Shown here piece by piece: positions 52,494-61,298 of a stretch of 64,000 nucleotides of DNA (position 1 is its first letter; each line of letters begins with the position of its first letter). This DNA comes from Terriglobales bacterium. GTDB taxonomy: Bacteria; Acidobacteriota; Terriglobia; Terriglobales; Acidobacteriaceae. The notes beneath the pieces were generated by a model. That model did not search any database. It was given only the letters and a program-made list of their open reading frames with translations, and was not told the DNA's origin. The stretch covers positions 1-64,000 of the forward strand of contig JAOAPE010000003.1 of assembly GCA_025462725.1 (NCBI GenBank). Direction: 5' to 3'. The position numbers and the translations under genes are program-made.

Positions 52494-53948
52494 ATGAGCA
52501 CGGCCGTAGTTAATTTGGCGGAAGTAGCACAGAAATGGCGAAATGCTCGCCGGATCTATCCGGTCTATTCGGCATTAGATCAGCAATTTGAAATTGGCGT
52601 AGGGCCATGCCGCGAGTTGGAAAGCCCGATTAATCGGTCCGAACCGGAAGTGCTGCAACGGATCGATGAATGGTTCGACAAGATGGACAACCAAGTCCAA
52701 GTCTTCCAGCTTCGCCAATTACTGCAGACTACTCACCTCGCAACTGAGGAAAACCTACACGCTCTGCTGGCGCGCCATTTAGGAAAGCCTATCCGCCCGG
52801 TTTCTGTCCGCGACAAAGTTGATTACCTGCTCGTCCAATATTTCGCTTATTGCGCTCCACACGATGCCCACAATACTCACGTCGAGATAGACCATGTAGC
52901 GGAAGTATTGCATCCGGTGCTGGGAGACGTTTCACCTCTGGTACCTGCGTTCTGTGAAAACCTGGATCCGATACTCAAAGAACTTGATGAATGCTCGAGC
53001 CTCCGCGACCTGCTGCAGCGCAAGATCGTAGAGAAGGCACGCAGCGTAAAGGACGAAGCGGGAGAGAAGTACTTCATGCCTTCCGTGCTCGTCGCGTTCA
53101 CTAGATTTAATTTTTCGCTGCGGCTCGGATTCTTCCGGCTGATGCACGCCGATTTGCATGCCATTCGATTCGCCCTCCATCAAATGGAAGCCCGCGGACA
53201 ATCGGAATGCGATTGCTCTTCCGCTGGAATGAACGAGCAAGAGCCGCTGAGCAACATTCGGGAGATTTGCCACAACTGGAAGAAGCCGTTTCGCGCTTCG
53301 TACACGGGAGGCAACAGCCTTTCGCACTTGGTGGAGATCCGCAGTGCGGTGGAAGCTGCAATGGCAAAGCCATTGCCGGTAGTGGAACCTGAGCCGTTGC
53401 CGGTTGTGGAAGAGCCAGTCGCCGAAGTTGCGGTTGAGGAAGCGCCCGCCGGAGAATTCGCAGAGCCTTCGACGATTGAAGGACCTGTTGCAGTCGAACC
53501 GAAGCCAGTAATTACGCCTCTTGCCTCGAAAATTTCCGCAGTCTCTGCTATTCCGGATATCGAGTCCTGTTTGGAGCAGATCGCAGAACAGCTCATTACC
53601 ACTTCAACGAAGTCGGCCTCGGTTTCTACAGTGGTGATGGGTGACACGAAAATACTGCTCGCTTCTTGGGAAGTGGCTGCCTTTGTACGCGGGGGAGACG
53701 ATGTCTCTGATGCATTGCAACGCGCAGTCGCGGCACGAGTCATGGTGGGATTAGCGGTGGAGCGCAAGAAAAAGGGCGAATCCACGGACCTTTCTGCTGT
53801 GATCGCACTGGCGCATGTGGAGGCTTCACAGATTCAAGAGCGAATCGCTGAGGCGAAAGACAAGAAAAATATTGACGATGCAGTAAATCTTGCAGCAACC
53901 GCCAAGCGTCTTTTGGGCGTGCTGGACGAAGCGGAAAAGGCCAAATAG
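52494..53948 (+). CDS. Unrecognised 484-residue protein, first gene of the rightward operon
   Basis: About 484 residues from ATG 52494, which has GGAGA upstream; an earlier ATG at 52443 is open but lacks a ribosome-binding site. No known domain is recognised. The N-terminal 285 residues form a mixed alpha/beta part (SPINRSEPEVLQRIDEWFDK, then RDKVDYLLVQYFAYCAPHDAHNTHVEIDH), then a Pro/Glu/Val-rich linker of about 55 residues with repeated VVEPEPLPVVEEP, and a C-terminal helical part (residues 345-484) ending KRLLGVLDEAEKAK. No signal peptide or membrane segment. It is the first gene behind the sigma54 promoter, so it is probably central to this pathway. Confidence 0.85.
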   Translation: MSTAVVNLAEVAQKWRNARRIYPVYSALDQQFEIGVGPCRELESPINRSEPEVLQRIDEWFDKMDNQVQVFQLRQLLQTTHLATEENLHALLARHLGKPIRPVSVRDKVDYLLVQYFAYCAPHDAHNTHVEIDHVAEVLHPVLGDVSPLVPAFCENLDPILKELDECSSLRDLLQRKIVEKARSVKDEAGEKYFMPSVLVAFTRFNFSLRLGFFRLMHADLHAIRFALHQMEARGQSECDCSSAGMNEQEPLSNIREICHNWKKPFRASYTGGNSLSHLVEIRSAVEAAMAKPLPVVEPEPLPVVEEPVAEVAVEEAPAGEFAEPSTIEGPVAVEPKPVITPLASKISAVSAIPDIESCLEQIAEQLITTSTKSASVSTVVMGDTKILLASWEVAAFVRGGDDVSDALQRAVAARVMVGLAVERKKKGESTDLSAVIALAHVEASQIQERIAEAKDKKNIDDAVNLAATAKRLLGVLDEAEKAK

Positions 53949-53972
53949 GAATTGATCGCCGGAGGCTTAGCA

Positions 53973-54653
53973 GTGAACGGACAGAATGTACTTATCGTCT
54001 CGGACAGCGCTCAATGCACGCGTGATCTGGTGGCGCACTGGCAGATGGAACGCATGGTCCCCACCTTCACCATGCGCGACAGTGTGACTTGGAGCGGAGG
54101 CGCTTCAGGAGCCAGCGACCTGGCAATCGTTATCGGATTGCCCGAACACCGGGTGGCAGCGATATTGCGGTCATTGGAATCGCTAGCCGTCCCCACGATC
54201 TATGTGGTCGATAAGCTTGCGTTGCATCAATTGCGGTCGGAGTTTGGAAGAGTGATGTCAGTCCGCAAACATGATGATTGGCTGGATGCAGTGGTAACTC
54301 TAGGCAGCGAAGTGTTGCATAGGGTTGACGCGATCTCGCGTGCCCGTCGGGCGGAAATCTCCGCGACCGGCAACAGCAATCAGGCCGCACTAGGGAAGTA
54401 CATGCTGGATGCGCGGCACGGTTTCAACAATGCACTCACTTCCGTTTTGGGCAATGCGGAATTGTTGCTGTTGGAGACTGAAGAGCTGCCGGAACGGATG
54501 CGGGAACAGGTTGACACCATCCACAACATGGCTTTGCGATTACACGAAATGATGCAAAGATTTTCATCTTTGGAAGCCGAAATGTACTTTGCCGAGAGGG
54601 AATCTCAGCAAGAAAACAAGGGTGCGGCTCAGGCTTACCTATCAGGTACCTAA
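53973..54653 (+). CDS. Degenerate receiver joined to a DHp (HisKA-like) domain, no ATPase domain
   Basis: About 226 residues from GTG 53973, which has GGAGG upstream (TTG 53952 is open but weaker). Residues 1-120 resemble a receiver fold (NVLIVSDSAQ in place of the DD pocket, then DLAIVIG and VPTIYVVD) but lack the phosphoacceptor, so a pseudo-receiver. Residues 135-205 form a DHp-like helical hairpin with the HisKA-type His149 in DARHGFNNALTSVLGNAE and the conserved spacing to LRLHEMMQRFSSL. There is no HATPase domain, so it cannot autophosphorylate. It may accept phosphate from another protein and pass it on, or regulate by binding. Confidence 0.8.
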   Translation: MNGQNVLIVSDSAQCTRDLVAHWQMERMVPTFTMRDSVTWSGGASGASDLAIVIGLPEHRVAAILRSLESLAVPTIYVVDKLALHQLRSEFGRVMSVRKHDDWLDAVVTLGSEVLHRVDAISRARRAEISATGNSNQAALGKYMLDARHGFNNALTSVLGNAELLLLETEELPERMREQVDTIHNMALRLHEMMQRFSSLEAEMYFAERESQQENKGAAQAYLSGT

Positions 54654-54677
54654 GCCTTTTATTAGGCATTACTTAGG
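54649..54677 (+). other. Possible stem-loop at the end of the DHp protein gene
   Basis: CCTAA (54649-54653) and TTAGG (54673-54677) can pair with an inner GCC/GGC match around a TTTATT loop, overlapping the stop codon. It is imperfect and may be an attenuator or nothing. Confidence 0.35.
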
Positions 54678-54770
54678 TTAACTGGGTGGTAAGCTTTATT
54701 CCCGACGCGACATTCATGTGGAAGACTTAACACCCGGAACCGGAAACGAACAGAAAACCAGCGTAATCGC

Positions 54771-55130
54771 ATGACAAAGATCCTGATTTGCGACGATTCC
54801 ATCGCCGAGGTGCGGCTGATCCAAGCTGTTCTGGATAAAGCCGGTTATCGGTCCGTGGTGACGAACGATCCAACGGCGATCGAACGCACGATAGATGCGG
54901 AGCGTCCGAATTTGATCCTTCTCGATGTGGTTATGCCACAGCGGAATGGATACCAGGTATGCCGCGACCTGAAAGGTAACACCGAGTACAACCGGATTCC
55001 GGTAGTAGTGGTGAGTTCAAAAGATCAAGATAGCGACAAGTTTTGGGCAAGAGAACAAGGCGCGGATGGATATGTGGTGAAGCCCTTCACGCCGGAACAA
55101 TTGCTGGGCACGATCAAGAGGTTTGTCTAG
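54771..55130 (+). CDS. CheY/PilH-like single receiver
   Basis: A 119-residue receiver with Asp8-Asp9 (ICDDS), phosphoacceptor Asp52 (LILLDVVMPQRNG) and Lys in VVKPFTP. All residues needed for phosphorylation are present. It lies 117 bases after the DHp protein gene and 75 bases before the cheW gene on the same strand. The RNGYQVCRDLK segment resembles PilG/PilH-type regulators of type IV pili. The ATG has no clear ribosome-binding site. Confidence 0.9.
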   Translation: MTKILICDDSIAEVRLIQAVLDKAGYRSVVTNDPTAIERTIDAERPNLILLDVVMPQRNGYQVCRDLKGNTEYNRIPVVVVSSKDQDSDKFWAREQGADGYVVKPFTPEQLLGTIKRFV

Positions 55131-55205
55131 GGGTGAGCGCGGAGCGAGCGCTGATGCGCGCGAGCAAAGCGCCAGGGTGAAGCGGCTTTGCCGCGGAACC
55201 CTGTC

Positions 55206-55760
55206 ATGAGAAGAAAAATGCCGGGAGACATTCCACAACTCGAAGCAGTGTCTTCAGAGGCTGCTGCCGCAAGCGCCGCTGAAAACGCTGGCGTTCGTAT
55301 GGGCGAATCTGGAAACCGACTGCCGGAAGTGCAGTACTGCATTTTTCGCGCCGGCCGCGAGCGGTTCTGCCTGCAAGTGCTCGATATCGAGGAAGTAGTG
55401 GAGTGGCCGTCCGTAACGAAACTGCCGCTGGCTCCGAGCTTTTTGATGGGAGTATTCAATCTGCGGGGCGGAATTGTTCCCGTGATCGATATCGCGTTCA
55501 CTGAAGGACGTCGTGCGGACCTTCCGCCAAAGCATTGCGTTGTGGCGATGATGAAGGGCGCAGATGGTAACGATGATTTGCGGTTGGGAATTGCAGCAGA
55601 TGAGGTCATTGGGACATACACCACATCAGAGCCGCTGTTGATCGATGAAGCGCCGCGAGATGTACCACATTGCTGCGGAATGTTGCGCCACGATGACCGG
55701 CTGGCATTGGCATTGAGTTTGAAACGGCTCACGGAAGCATTTCCGGTGCCGGTGATTTAA
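55206..55760 (+). CDS. cheW: CheW-like coupling protein (rightward operon)
   Basis: About 184 residues. A CheW fold spans residues 45-180 ([40 protein letters not shown]), after a 35-residue Ala/Glu-rich N-terminal extension. The start is uncertain: TTG 55188, ATG 55206 and ATG 55218 are all open; 55206 is chosen as the first ATG. Conserved residues for CheA and receptor binding are in the loop around [12 protein letters not shown]. It couples the following receptor to the CheA hybrid. Confidence 0.88.
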   Translation: MRRKMPGDIPQLEAVSSEAAAASAAENAGVRMGESGNRLPEVQYCIFRAGRERFCLQVLDIEEVVEWPSVTKLPLAPSFLMGVFNLRGGIVPVIDIAFTEGRRADLPPKHCVVAMMKGADGNDDLRLGIAADEVIGTYTTSEPLLIDEAPRDVPHCCGMLRHDDRLALALSLKRLTEAFPVPVI

Positions 55761-55791
55761 GAATTTAGAAACGGGTTCTTGGAGGCTGTAT

Positions 55792-57225
55792 ATGAAAGGT
55801 CGGTTGGGTTCGACCATTTGGACGTGGGTGATCATCAACGCAGCGGTGCTGCTGAGCGTGGTCGTGCTGGCATACATTGCCGGAGAAAAATCGCGATTGC
55901 CGATCGCTAGCGCACTGCAAGGCGAAGGCGCCATATACTTTCTGAGTGCCATTGTTGTGGCTATCGGAATGGCCTTCGTGCTGATGGTTGTTCTGGGCAA
56001 CCGCGTGATCAAGCCTGTCAAAGAGCTTACAGACTTCTCAGAGAAGCTGGCCGCAGGAGACTACAAGGCGAAAGCCGAAGTTGATTCCGACGATGATTTC
56101 AGCGCCATTGCCACCGCCTTCAATCAGACATCGGAAAAAGTAGCGCGCGCGGTCCTCAACCAGGAGGCGCAGGAATCCTTGCAACGCAGCGTGACTGACT
56201 TCCTGACTATCGTTAGCCAGATCGGTCGGGGCGATTTGACGCTTCGGGGCAAAGTGACTAGCGACGCGCTTGGCAATGTAGTCGACTCCGTCAACTACAT
56301 GCTCGACAACTTTACGCGCGTGCTGGAACGAGTCCGCAAGAGCGCCATCGATGTGGCATCGAACGCCAACGAAATTCTCTTGTCGTCGGAAGACATGTCT
56401 GCAGGCGCGACGCAGCAGGATCAGGAAATCACGAACACGTCGTCTGCTGTCGAGGAGCTTACTGTTTCGATGAAGCAAGTCTCCAACAACGCGGAAGCCA
56501 GCGCAGAAGCTGCGCGTCGCGCGTTGGATGCAGCGGAGCAAGGCAACCGGGCTGTGCGTGACACGTTAGAAGGAATGCAACGCATCCGCGCATCGGTGCA
56601 GGCAACAGCGAAGAAGATCAAATCGCTGGGTGACCGTTCGCTTGAGATTTCGGAAATCATCAACGTCATCAATGACATCACCGAACAAACCAACTTGCTC
56701 GCGCTCAATGCCGCTATCGAAGCAGCGCGCGCGGGAGAGGCAGGGCGCGGATTCGCTGTTGTCGCCGATGAAGTCAGGAAATTGGCTGAACACTCGCGCA
56801 CTGCGACGAAAGACATCGCTGCATTGATCAAAGCCATCCAGGCGGAGACGAACGAAGCGGTTGTCGTGATGGAAGAAGGCACCAAAGAAGTGGAAGTGGG
56901 AGCGCGACTCGCAGACCAAGCCGGAAAAGCGCTGGAAGCAATCTCCAGCGTTGTGCGTCAGTCGGCAGAACTTGTGCAGGAAATCTCGCTGGCGTCGAAA
57001 CAACAGGTGCGTGGAACTGAAGGCGTCGCGAATGCGATGCAGATCATTTCCAACATCACGCGGCAGACTTCGCAAGGCGCGCGGCAGACGGCGCGCACGG
57101 TTGAACACATGGTGAAGCTGTCAGAACAGTTGAATGAAGCGCTCTCGCAATTCAGAATCGCTTCGGGCAATTCACAAACGTCGGTGGGACAATCCGCGGA
57201 GATCGCTGCGGCGGCGAGACGGTAA
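55792..57225 (+). CDS. Chemoreceptor with almost no periplasmic domain
   Basis: A 477-residue receptor. Two membrane helices (about residues 8-28 and 45-68) are separated by only about 18 residues, so there is no sensory domain outside the cell. One HAMP domain (residues 68-120) and a second HAMP-like region (120-190) lead into the coiled-coil signalling part with the hairpin tip [27 protein letters not shown]. The adaptation region is short. It is like PilJ-type receptors that sense an internal or surface signal through their HAMP domains or a partner. No CheR-binding tail. Confidence 0.92.
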   Translation: MKGRLGSTIWTWVIINAAVLLSVVVLAYIAGEKSRLPIASALQGEGAIYFLSAIVVAIGMAFVLMVVLGNRVIKPVKELTDFSEKLAAGDYKAKAEVDSDDDFSAIATAFNQTSEKVARAVLNQEAQESLQRSVTDFLTIVSQIGRGDLTLRGKVTSDALGNVVDSVNYMLDNFTRVLERVRKSAIDVASNANEILLSSEDMSAGATQQDQEITNTSSAVEELTVSMKQVSNNAEASAEAARRALDAAEQGNRAVRDTLEGMQRIRASVQATAKKIKSLGDRSLEISEIINVINDITEQTNLLALNAAIEAARAGEAGRGFAVVADEVRKLAEHSRTATKDIAALIKAIQAETNEAVVVMEEGTKEVEVGARLADQAGKALEAISSVVRQSAELVQEISLASKQQVRGTEGVANAMQIISNITRQTSQGARQTARTVEHMVKLSEQLNEALSQFRIASGNSQTSVGQSAEIAAAARR

Positions 57226-57246
57226 GAACCTCACGAGCAAAGGTAC

Positions 57247-58125
57247 ATGATAGAGAAGCAGGCCACAGGCGCGATTGTTAGCGAACATGAACTCTCAGAG
57301 ATGCGCTCCTTGTTGGAGCAACGCTCTGGGATTTTGTTCGATGTGTCGCGTGAGAGATTTTTTTCCGGACGCGTGCGCGAGCACATGTCCGAAAAGAAGA
57401 TGGCGCATGGGTCCGAGCTGTTGCGGACAATCCGCAGTTCGAATGTCGAATATGACAAATTTCTAGAAAGGCTGCTGACGCAAGAGACGTCGTTCAACCG
57501 GTATCCCGCGATCTTCCGTGCGTTGGAAAAGAAAGTCCTTCCAGAGATGCACATGAAGAAATTCTGGGAGAATCCGCGGGCACTGCGGATATGGAGTGCG
57601 GGGTGTTCGTCCGGCGAGGAACCGTACACGATCGCGATTGCGATCGCGGACACGATTGAATCGTCAGAGGCGTGGAACATACAGATACTGGCGACGGACA
57701 TCAGCAAGCAGGCGTTGGATTTTGCGGAGCGCGGGGTTTATCCGCGAAGGGAATTGGAGACGCTGAAGCCGCACCACCTGACGAGTTATTTCACGCAAGA
57801 GGGAAATGATTTCAAGGTGCGTCCGAAGTTGCGGAACATGGTGACGTTCGCTCCTCTGAATCTTGCGCAGGCTGTTTACATGGGAAAGTTTGACTGCATC
57901 TTCTGCATGAACGTGTTGATTTATTTTTCAGAAGAGCGCAGGGCGGGATTGATCCAAAGGTTCTTCGATTATCTGGAGCCGGGTGGATATTTGTTTTTGG
58001 GTCATGCGGAGTCAGTGGCAAAGGCAGGAGTGAATTTCGAGCCGATCGTCGTTGGTGATTCATTGATCTACCAAAAGCCCGCGGGAAATAAGAAATCCGC
58101 TGCAATGGGGCAGGAGAAGCGTTGA
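57247..58125 (+). CDS. cheR: Chemotaxis methyltransferase CheR (rightward operon)
   Basis: A 292-residue CheR. The SAM-binding core has LRIWSAGCSSGEEPYTIAIA near residue 115 and ILATDISKQ, and the FDCIFCMNVLIYFS motif near residue 215. The N-terminal domain is normal. It is the second cheR in the window and is only distantly similar to that at 44018-44923. It is 21 bases after the receptor gene, and its stop overlaps the start of the cheA gene. Confidence 0.95.
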   Translation: MIEKQATGAIVSEHELSEMRSLLEQRSGILFDVSRERFFSGRVREHMSEKKMAHGSELLRTIRSSNVEYDKFLERLLTQETSFNRYPAIFRALEKKVLPEMHMKKFWENPRALRIWSAGCSSGEEPYTIAIAIADTIESSEAWNIQILATDISKQALDFAERGVYPRRELETLKPHHLTSYFTQEGNDFKVRPKLRNMVTFAPLNLAQAVYMGKFDCIFCMNVLIYFSEERRAGLIQRFFDYLEPGGYLFLGHAESVAKAGVNFEPIVVGDSLIYQKPAGNKKSAAMGQEKR

Positions 58126-61100
58126 GCACGCCTGGTCAGGAATTCGTAGAGGTCTTCCTCGCGGAAGCGTCAGAGCACCTGCAGTTCCTGCGGGAGTACT
58201 CCGGCATTCTCATTGATCCGTATCCCATGCCTGAAGATGTGGAGCGTCTTTATATATCGGCGCACACCTTGGCTGGGACATCCGCCTCGTATGGGTATCC
58301 GCTATTCTCTGAAGTCTCCAGCAAGCTCGCACACATTTTTCAGTACGCGATGAACGCCACGATCGGACCGGAAGCTTCGGGTCCGCTGGTCGAGTTCATC
58401 TCTGAAGGCGTGGCGGTTCTTGAGTCTGACCTGATCATGATCAGCACCAACAATGTTGAGGCTGATGAAGAGATCAATTCGTTCAAGATCAAATATCCGT
58501 TTGCGTTTCAGGCGCCCGCGCCGCCGGTGGAAGAGCCGGAGGTTGCGCCGATCAGCTACGTCGAGCATCAGCCTGAGCATCATTTCGGCCATGACCTGAA
58601 TCCAGAGCCAGCGCAGCAGGAAACGCCTGCGCCTGTTCCGGCGCGCACTGCGCCCGTATTTCATTTCGAGCCGCTGGAGCCAGATGCGGAGATTCCAGCA
58701 GAGATACTCGAGTTCTTCGTTCCTGAAGCGGAAGAGCACTTGCAGATCGTGCAGGATTGTTTGCTGGCGCTTGAGGCGAATCCGAATCCGGAAGACATCA
58801 ACCGTCTGTTCCGCGCAATGCACACCGTTAAGGGAAGCGCGGCGCAGGTTGGATTGCAGCGGATTGCGCGTGTCGCCCACCGTGCAGAAGACCTGGTTGG
58901 TCGGCTGCGAGATGGGCTGCTGCATCCGAGCGCCGAGATCGTAGACATCTGCCTGGAGTCAGTGGATGCGTTAAAGAAATTCCTCTACAACCAGTGGGCG
59001 GACGAACAGACGATGCAATCGGCGGTGAAGTCGCTGATGACTCGCATCGCGCGATTGGCGCCAGAAGAGATTGAGGGAGAAGAGGCACCTGTTGCGGTTC
59101 TTCCCGAAGTGCATGTAGTGGAAGCCGCGGTTGCATCGGCTGAAGTGGCTGATACGCCGGTTGCAACAGAGATCGAGGTTGCGCATCCGGAGACGGACTT
59201 CGTTGCGCGGATGGCGGCTTCAGCGGAAGCGAAAGACGAAGTTGAAGGCGGGGGAGTTGCCAAACGCGACATCACTGCCGTAGCGCAGTCGAAATCGGTG
59301 CGCATCGCGCTCGAGCGGCTTGACCGCATGATGAACGCGGTAGGCGAGCTGGTCATCAATCGAACGCGGATGCTGGGCAGACTAGCGGAACTTGAACGCC
59401 TTGCGGATGTGCTCAATTTCTCTAAAGGCCGCATGGCCGACAAGGTCACTGAATTCCAGGAAAAATACGAGTTCAGCCGGCTCACATCGCAATCACAGCA
59501 GCCGCAGTATCCGTCACAGTCATACATGGGCGGTGGAGAATTTCCATTCCGGGGCGGGTTCTCAAGCTACTCCGGCGGATACGATGCCTCGCTCGCAGAA
59601 TTCAGCGAACTGGAGATGGATCGCTATGACGACTTCAGCATTCTCTCGCGGTCGCTGACGGAAATCTCCGCGGACATTACGGAAGTGCTTACGCAACTCG
59701 ATGGATTTGTACGTCGTGTAGATTCCGACATCGATGAATTCACTAAGCTGGCGCATCGCTTGCAGGATGAGATCACTCAGGCACGCATGGTGCCGATCGG
59801 AAATCTGTATACGCGGTTGTCGCGCACGGTTCGCGACGCTGCCAAGGCTGCGAACAAGCAAGTGGAGTTGACGCTGGCTGGCGCGGAAACGGAACTCGAT
59901 AACAACATCATTCAGCAGATTTCAGATCCATTGATCCATTTGGTTCGCAACTCGGTGGCGCACGGACTCGAGCGGCACGATGAGCGATACCAGACAGGTA
60001 AGAGTGATCACGGCAATGTTGCTGTCCGCGCATACCATCGCGGCAATCACATCTTTATTGAAGTAGAAGACGACGGGCGCGGCATTGATTACGAGAAGGT
60101 GAAGCAGACAGCGATCGACGCGGGTTTGGTCAGTGCTGAGGATGCCAATTCGCTCGCCGAGCGTGACCTGCTCGAATTTCTTTTCCATCCCGGATTCTCC
60201 ACTGCACCGCGCAAGACGGAACTCGCGGGACGCGGTGTCGGACTCGATGTAGTAAGGGCAAATCTTTCGTCGCTGAACGGCGAGATCGAGATTGAGACCT
60301 CGAAGGGGCATGGAACACGTTTCACGCTGAAGGTTCCGCTGACGTTGATCATCTCGCAGGCATTGTTCATTCGCTGTGGAAAGAGCACGTTTGCAATGCC
60401 GCTGTCGTTCGTCGAAGAAATTCGGCGTTTGAAAGAGACGGATATCGAAGAAGTCGGCGGAAAGCTGCTGACGAAGGTCAGAGACGTTGTCACCGAAATC
60501 GTGCGGTTGGATACGCAGCTTGGGCTTGAGCCTGTTGAACCGGTGAACGGTTACTACAGGATGGTCATCGCCAATGTTGCGGGACGGCAAGTGGGCATCG
60601 TTGTTGAAGAAGTCCTGCGCAAGGATGAGATCGTGATCAAGAGTCTTGGCGAATATCTGCGCAACGTGAAGATGTTCCCGGGTTCCACAATCGCGCCGGA
60701 CGGCAGTTTAATCCTTCTTATTGATGTGAACCGGTTGGTAGTTGGCGAATCCATCGAGCATCGTCCGCTAATGACAAGTGGAATGGCCGCGCGGATTTTC
60801 GCACCGGGTGCGGTAGCTGTCGCGACAGGCGCAATCCCTGTTGCTGCAATCGACATTGTGGAAGCAGAAAAAGTGATCGTCCTAGCAGACGATTCGATCA
60901 GCGTGCGCAAGTTCGTCGGACGCATGCTTGAGAAAGCTGGATATCGCGTGAAGCTGGCCTCTGACGGACTCGAGGCGCTTGAGATCGCCACGCAGATTAA
61001 GTGCGACCTCGTCGTCACAGATTTGGAAATGCCACGCACAAACGGATACGAGTTGATCGCGCACTTGCGGCAGAATCCGCAAACAAGAAATATTCCTGTG

Positions 61101-61280
61101 ATGGTGGTGACATCACGCGCCGGAGCCAAACATCGCGATCGCGCCATGAAAGAAGGCGCGGCCGCGTTCATGACCAAACCGGTGCAAGACGACCAATTTG
61201 TGGCCGCAGTCGCGGAGTTGATCGGGCACGGTTCAGGACAGAAGACGATTCAGGTAGATGCTGCGCATGTTGGGCGGTAA
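58122..61280 (+). CDS. cheA: Two-Hpt CheA hybrid kinase with a C-terminal receiver
   Basis: A 1052-residue CheA of the hybrid class. The first Hpt-like domain has His48 but Ala51 in place of the usual Lys (AHTLAGTSASYGY); a Pro/Glu-rich linker follows; the second Hpt is canonical with His234 (MHTVKGSAAQVGL). Next are a long linker, dimerisation helices, the HATPase domain (N-box HLVRNSVAHGLE; DDGRGID; GRGVGLDVVRANLSSLNGE), a CheW-like domain to about residue 880, and a receiver with phosphoacceptor Asp967 (VVTDLEMPRTNGYE). The start is TTG at 58122, overlapping cheR. This layout resembles FrzE or the ChpA/PilL-type kinases of pilus pathways. Confidence 0.95.
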   Translation: MSTPGQEFVEVFLAEASEHLQFLREYSGILIDPYPMPEDVERLYISAHTLAGTSASYGYPLFSEVSSKLAHIFQYAMNATIGPEASGPLVEFISEGVAVLESDLIMISTNNVEADEEINSFKIKYPFAFQAPAPPVEEPEVAPISYVEHQPEHHFGHDLNPEPAQQETPAPVPARTAPVFHFEPLEPDAEIPAEILEFFVPEAEEHLQIVQDCLLALEANPNPEDINRLFRAMHTVKGSAAQVGLQRIARVAHRAEDLVGRLRDGLLHPSAEIVDICLESVDALKKFLYNQWADEQTMQSAVKSLMTRIARLAPEEIEGEEAPVAVLPEVHVVEAAVASAEVADTPVATEIEVAHPETDFVARMAASAEAKDEVEGGGVAKRDITAVAQSKSVRIALERLDRMMNAVGELVINRTRMLGRLAELERLADVLNFSKGRMADKVTEFQEKYEFSRLTSQSQQPQYPSQSYMGGGEFPFRGGFSSYSGGYDASLAEFSELEMDRYDDFSILSRSLTEISADITEVLTQLDGFVRRVDSDIDEFTKLAHRLQDEITQARMVPIGNLYTRLSRTVRDAAKAANKQVELTLAGAETELDNNIIQQISDPLIHLVRNSVAHGLERHDERYQTGKSDHGNVAVRAYHRGNHIFIEVEDDGRGIDYEKVKQTAIDAGLVSAEDANSLAERDLLEFLFHPGFSTAPRKTELAGRGVGLDVVRANLSSLNGEIEIETSKGHGTRFTLKVPLTLIISQALFIRCGKSTFAMPLSFVEEIRRLKETDIEEVGGKLLTKVRDVVTEIVRLDTQLGLEPVEPVNGYYRMVIANVAGRQVGIVVEEVLRKDEIVIKSLGEYLRNVKMFPGSTIAPDGSLILLIDVNRLVVGESIEHRPLMTSGMAARIFAPGAVAVATGAIPVAAIDIVEAEKVIVLADDSISVRKFVGRMLEKAGYRVKLASDGLEALEIATQIKCDLVVTDLEMPRTNGYELIAHLRQNPQTRNIPVMVVTSRAGAKHRDRAMKEGAAAFMTKPVQDDQFVAAVAELIGHGSGQKTIQVDAAHVGR

Positions 61281-61298
61281 GAGAACGATTCGGAGCAA

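Noticed and set aside
55131-55205. GC-rich inverted sequences (AGCGCGGAGCGAGCGCT) before the cheW gene
   Set aside because: Short, overlapping and without a T-run; not convincing as a terminator or operator.
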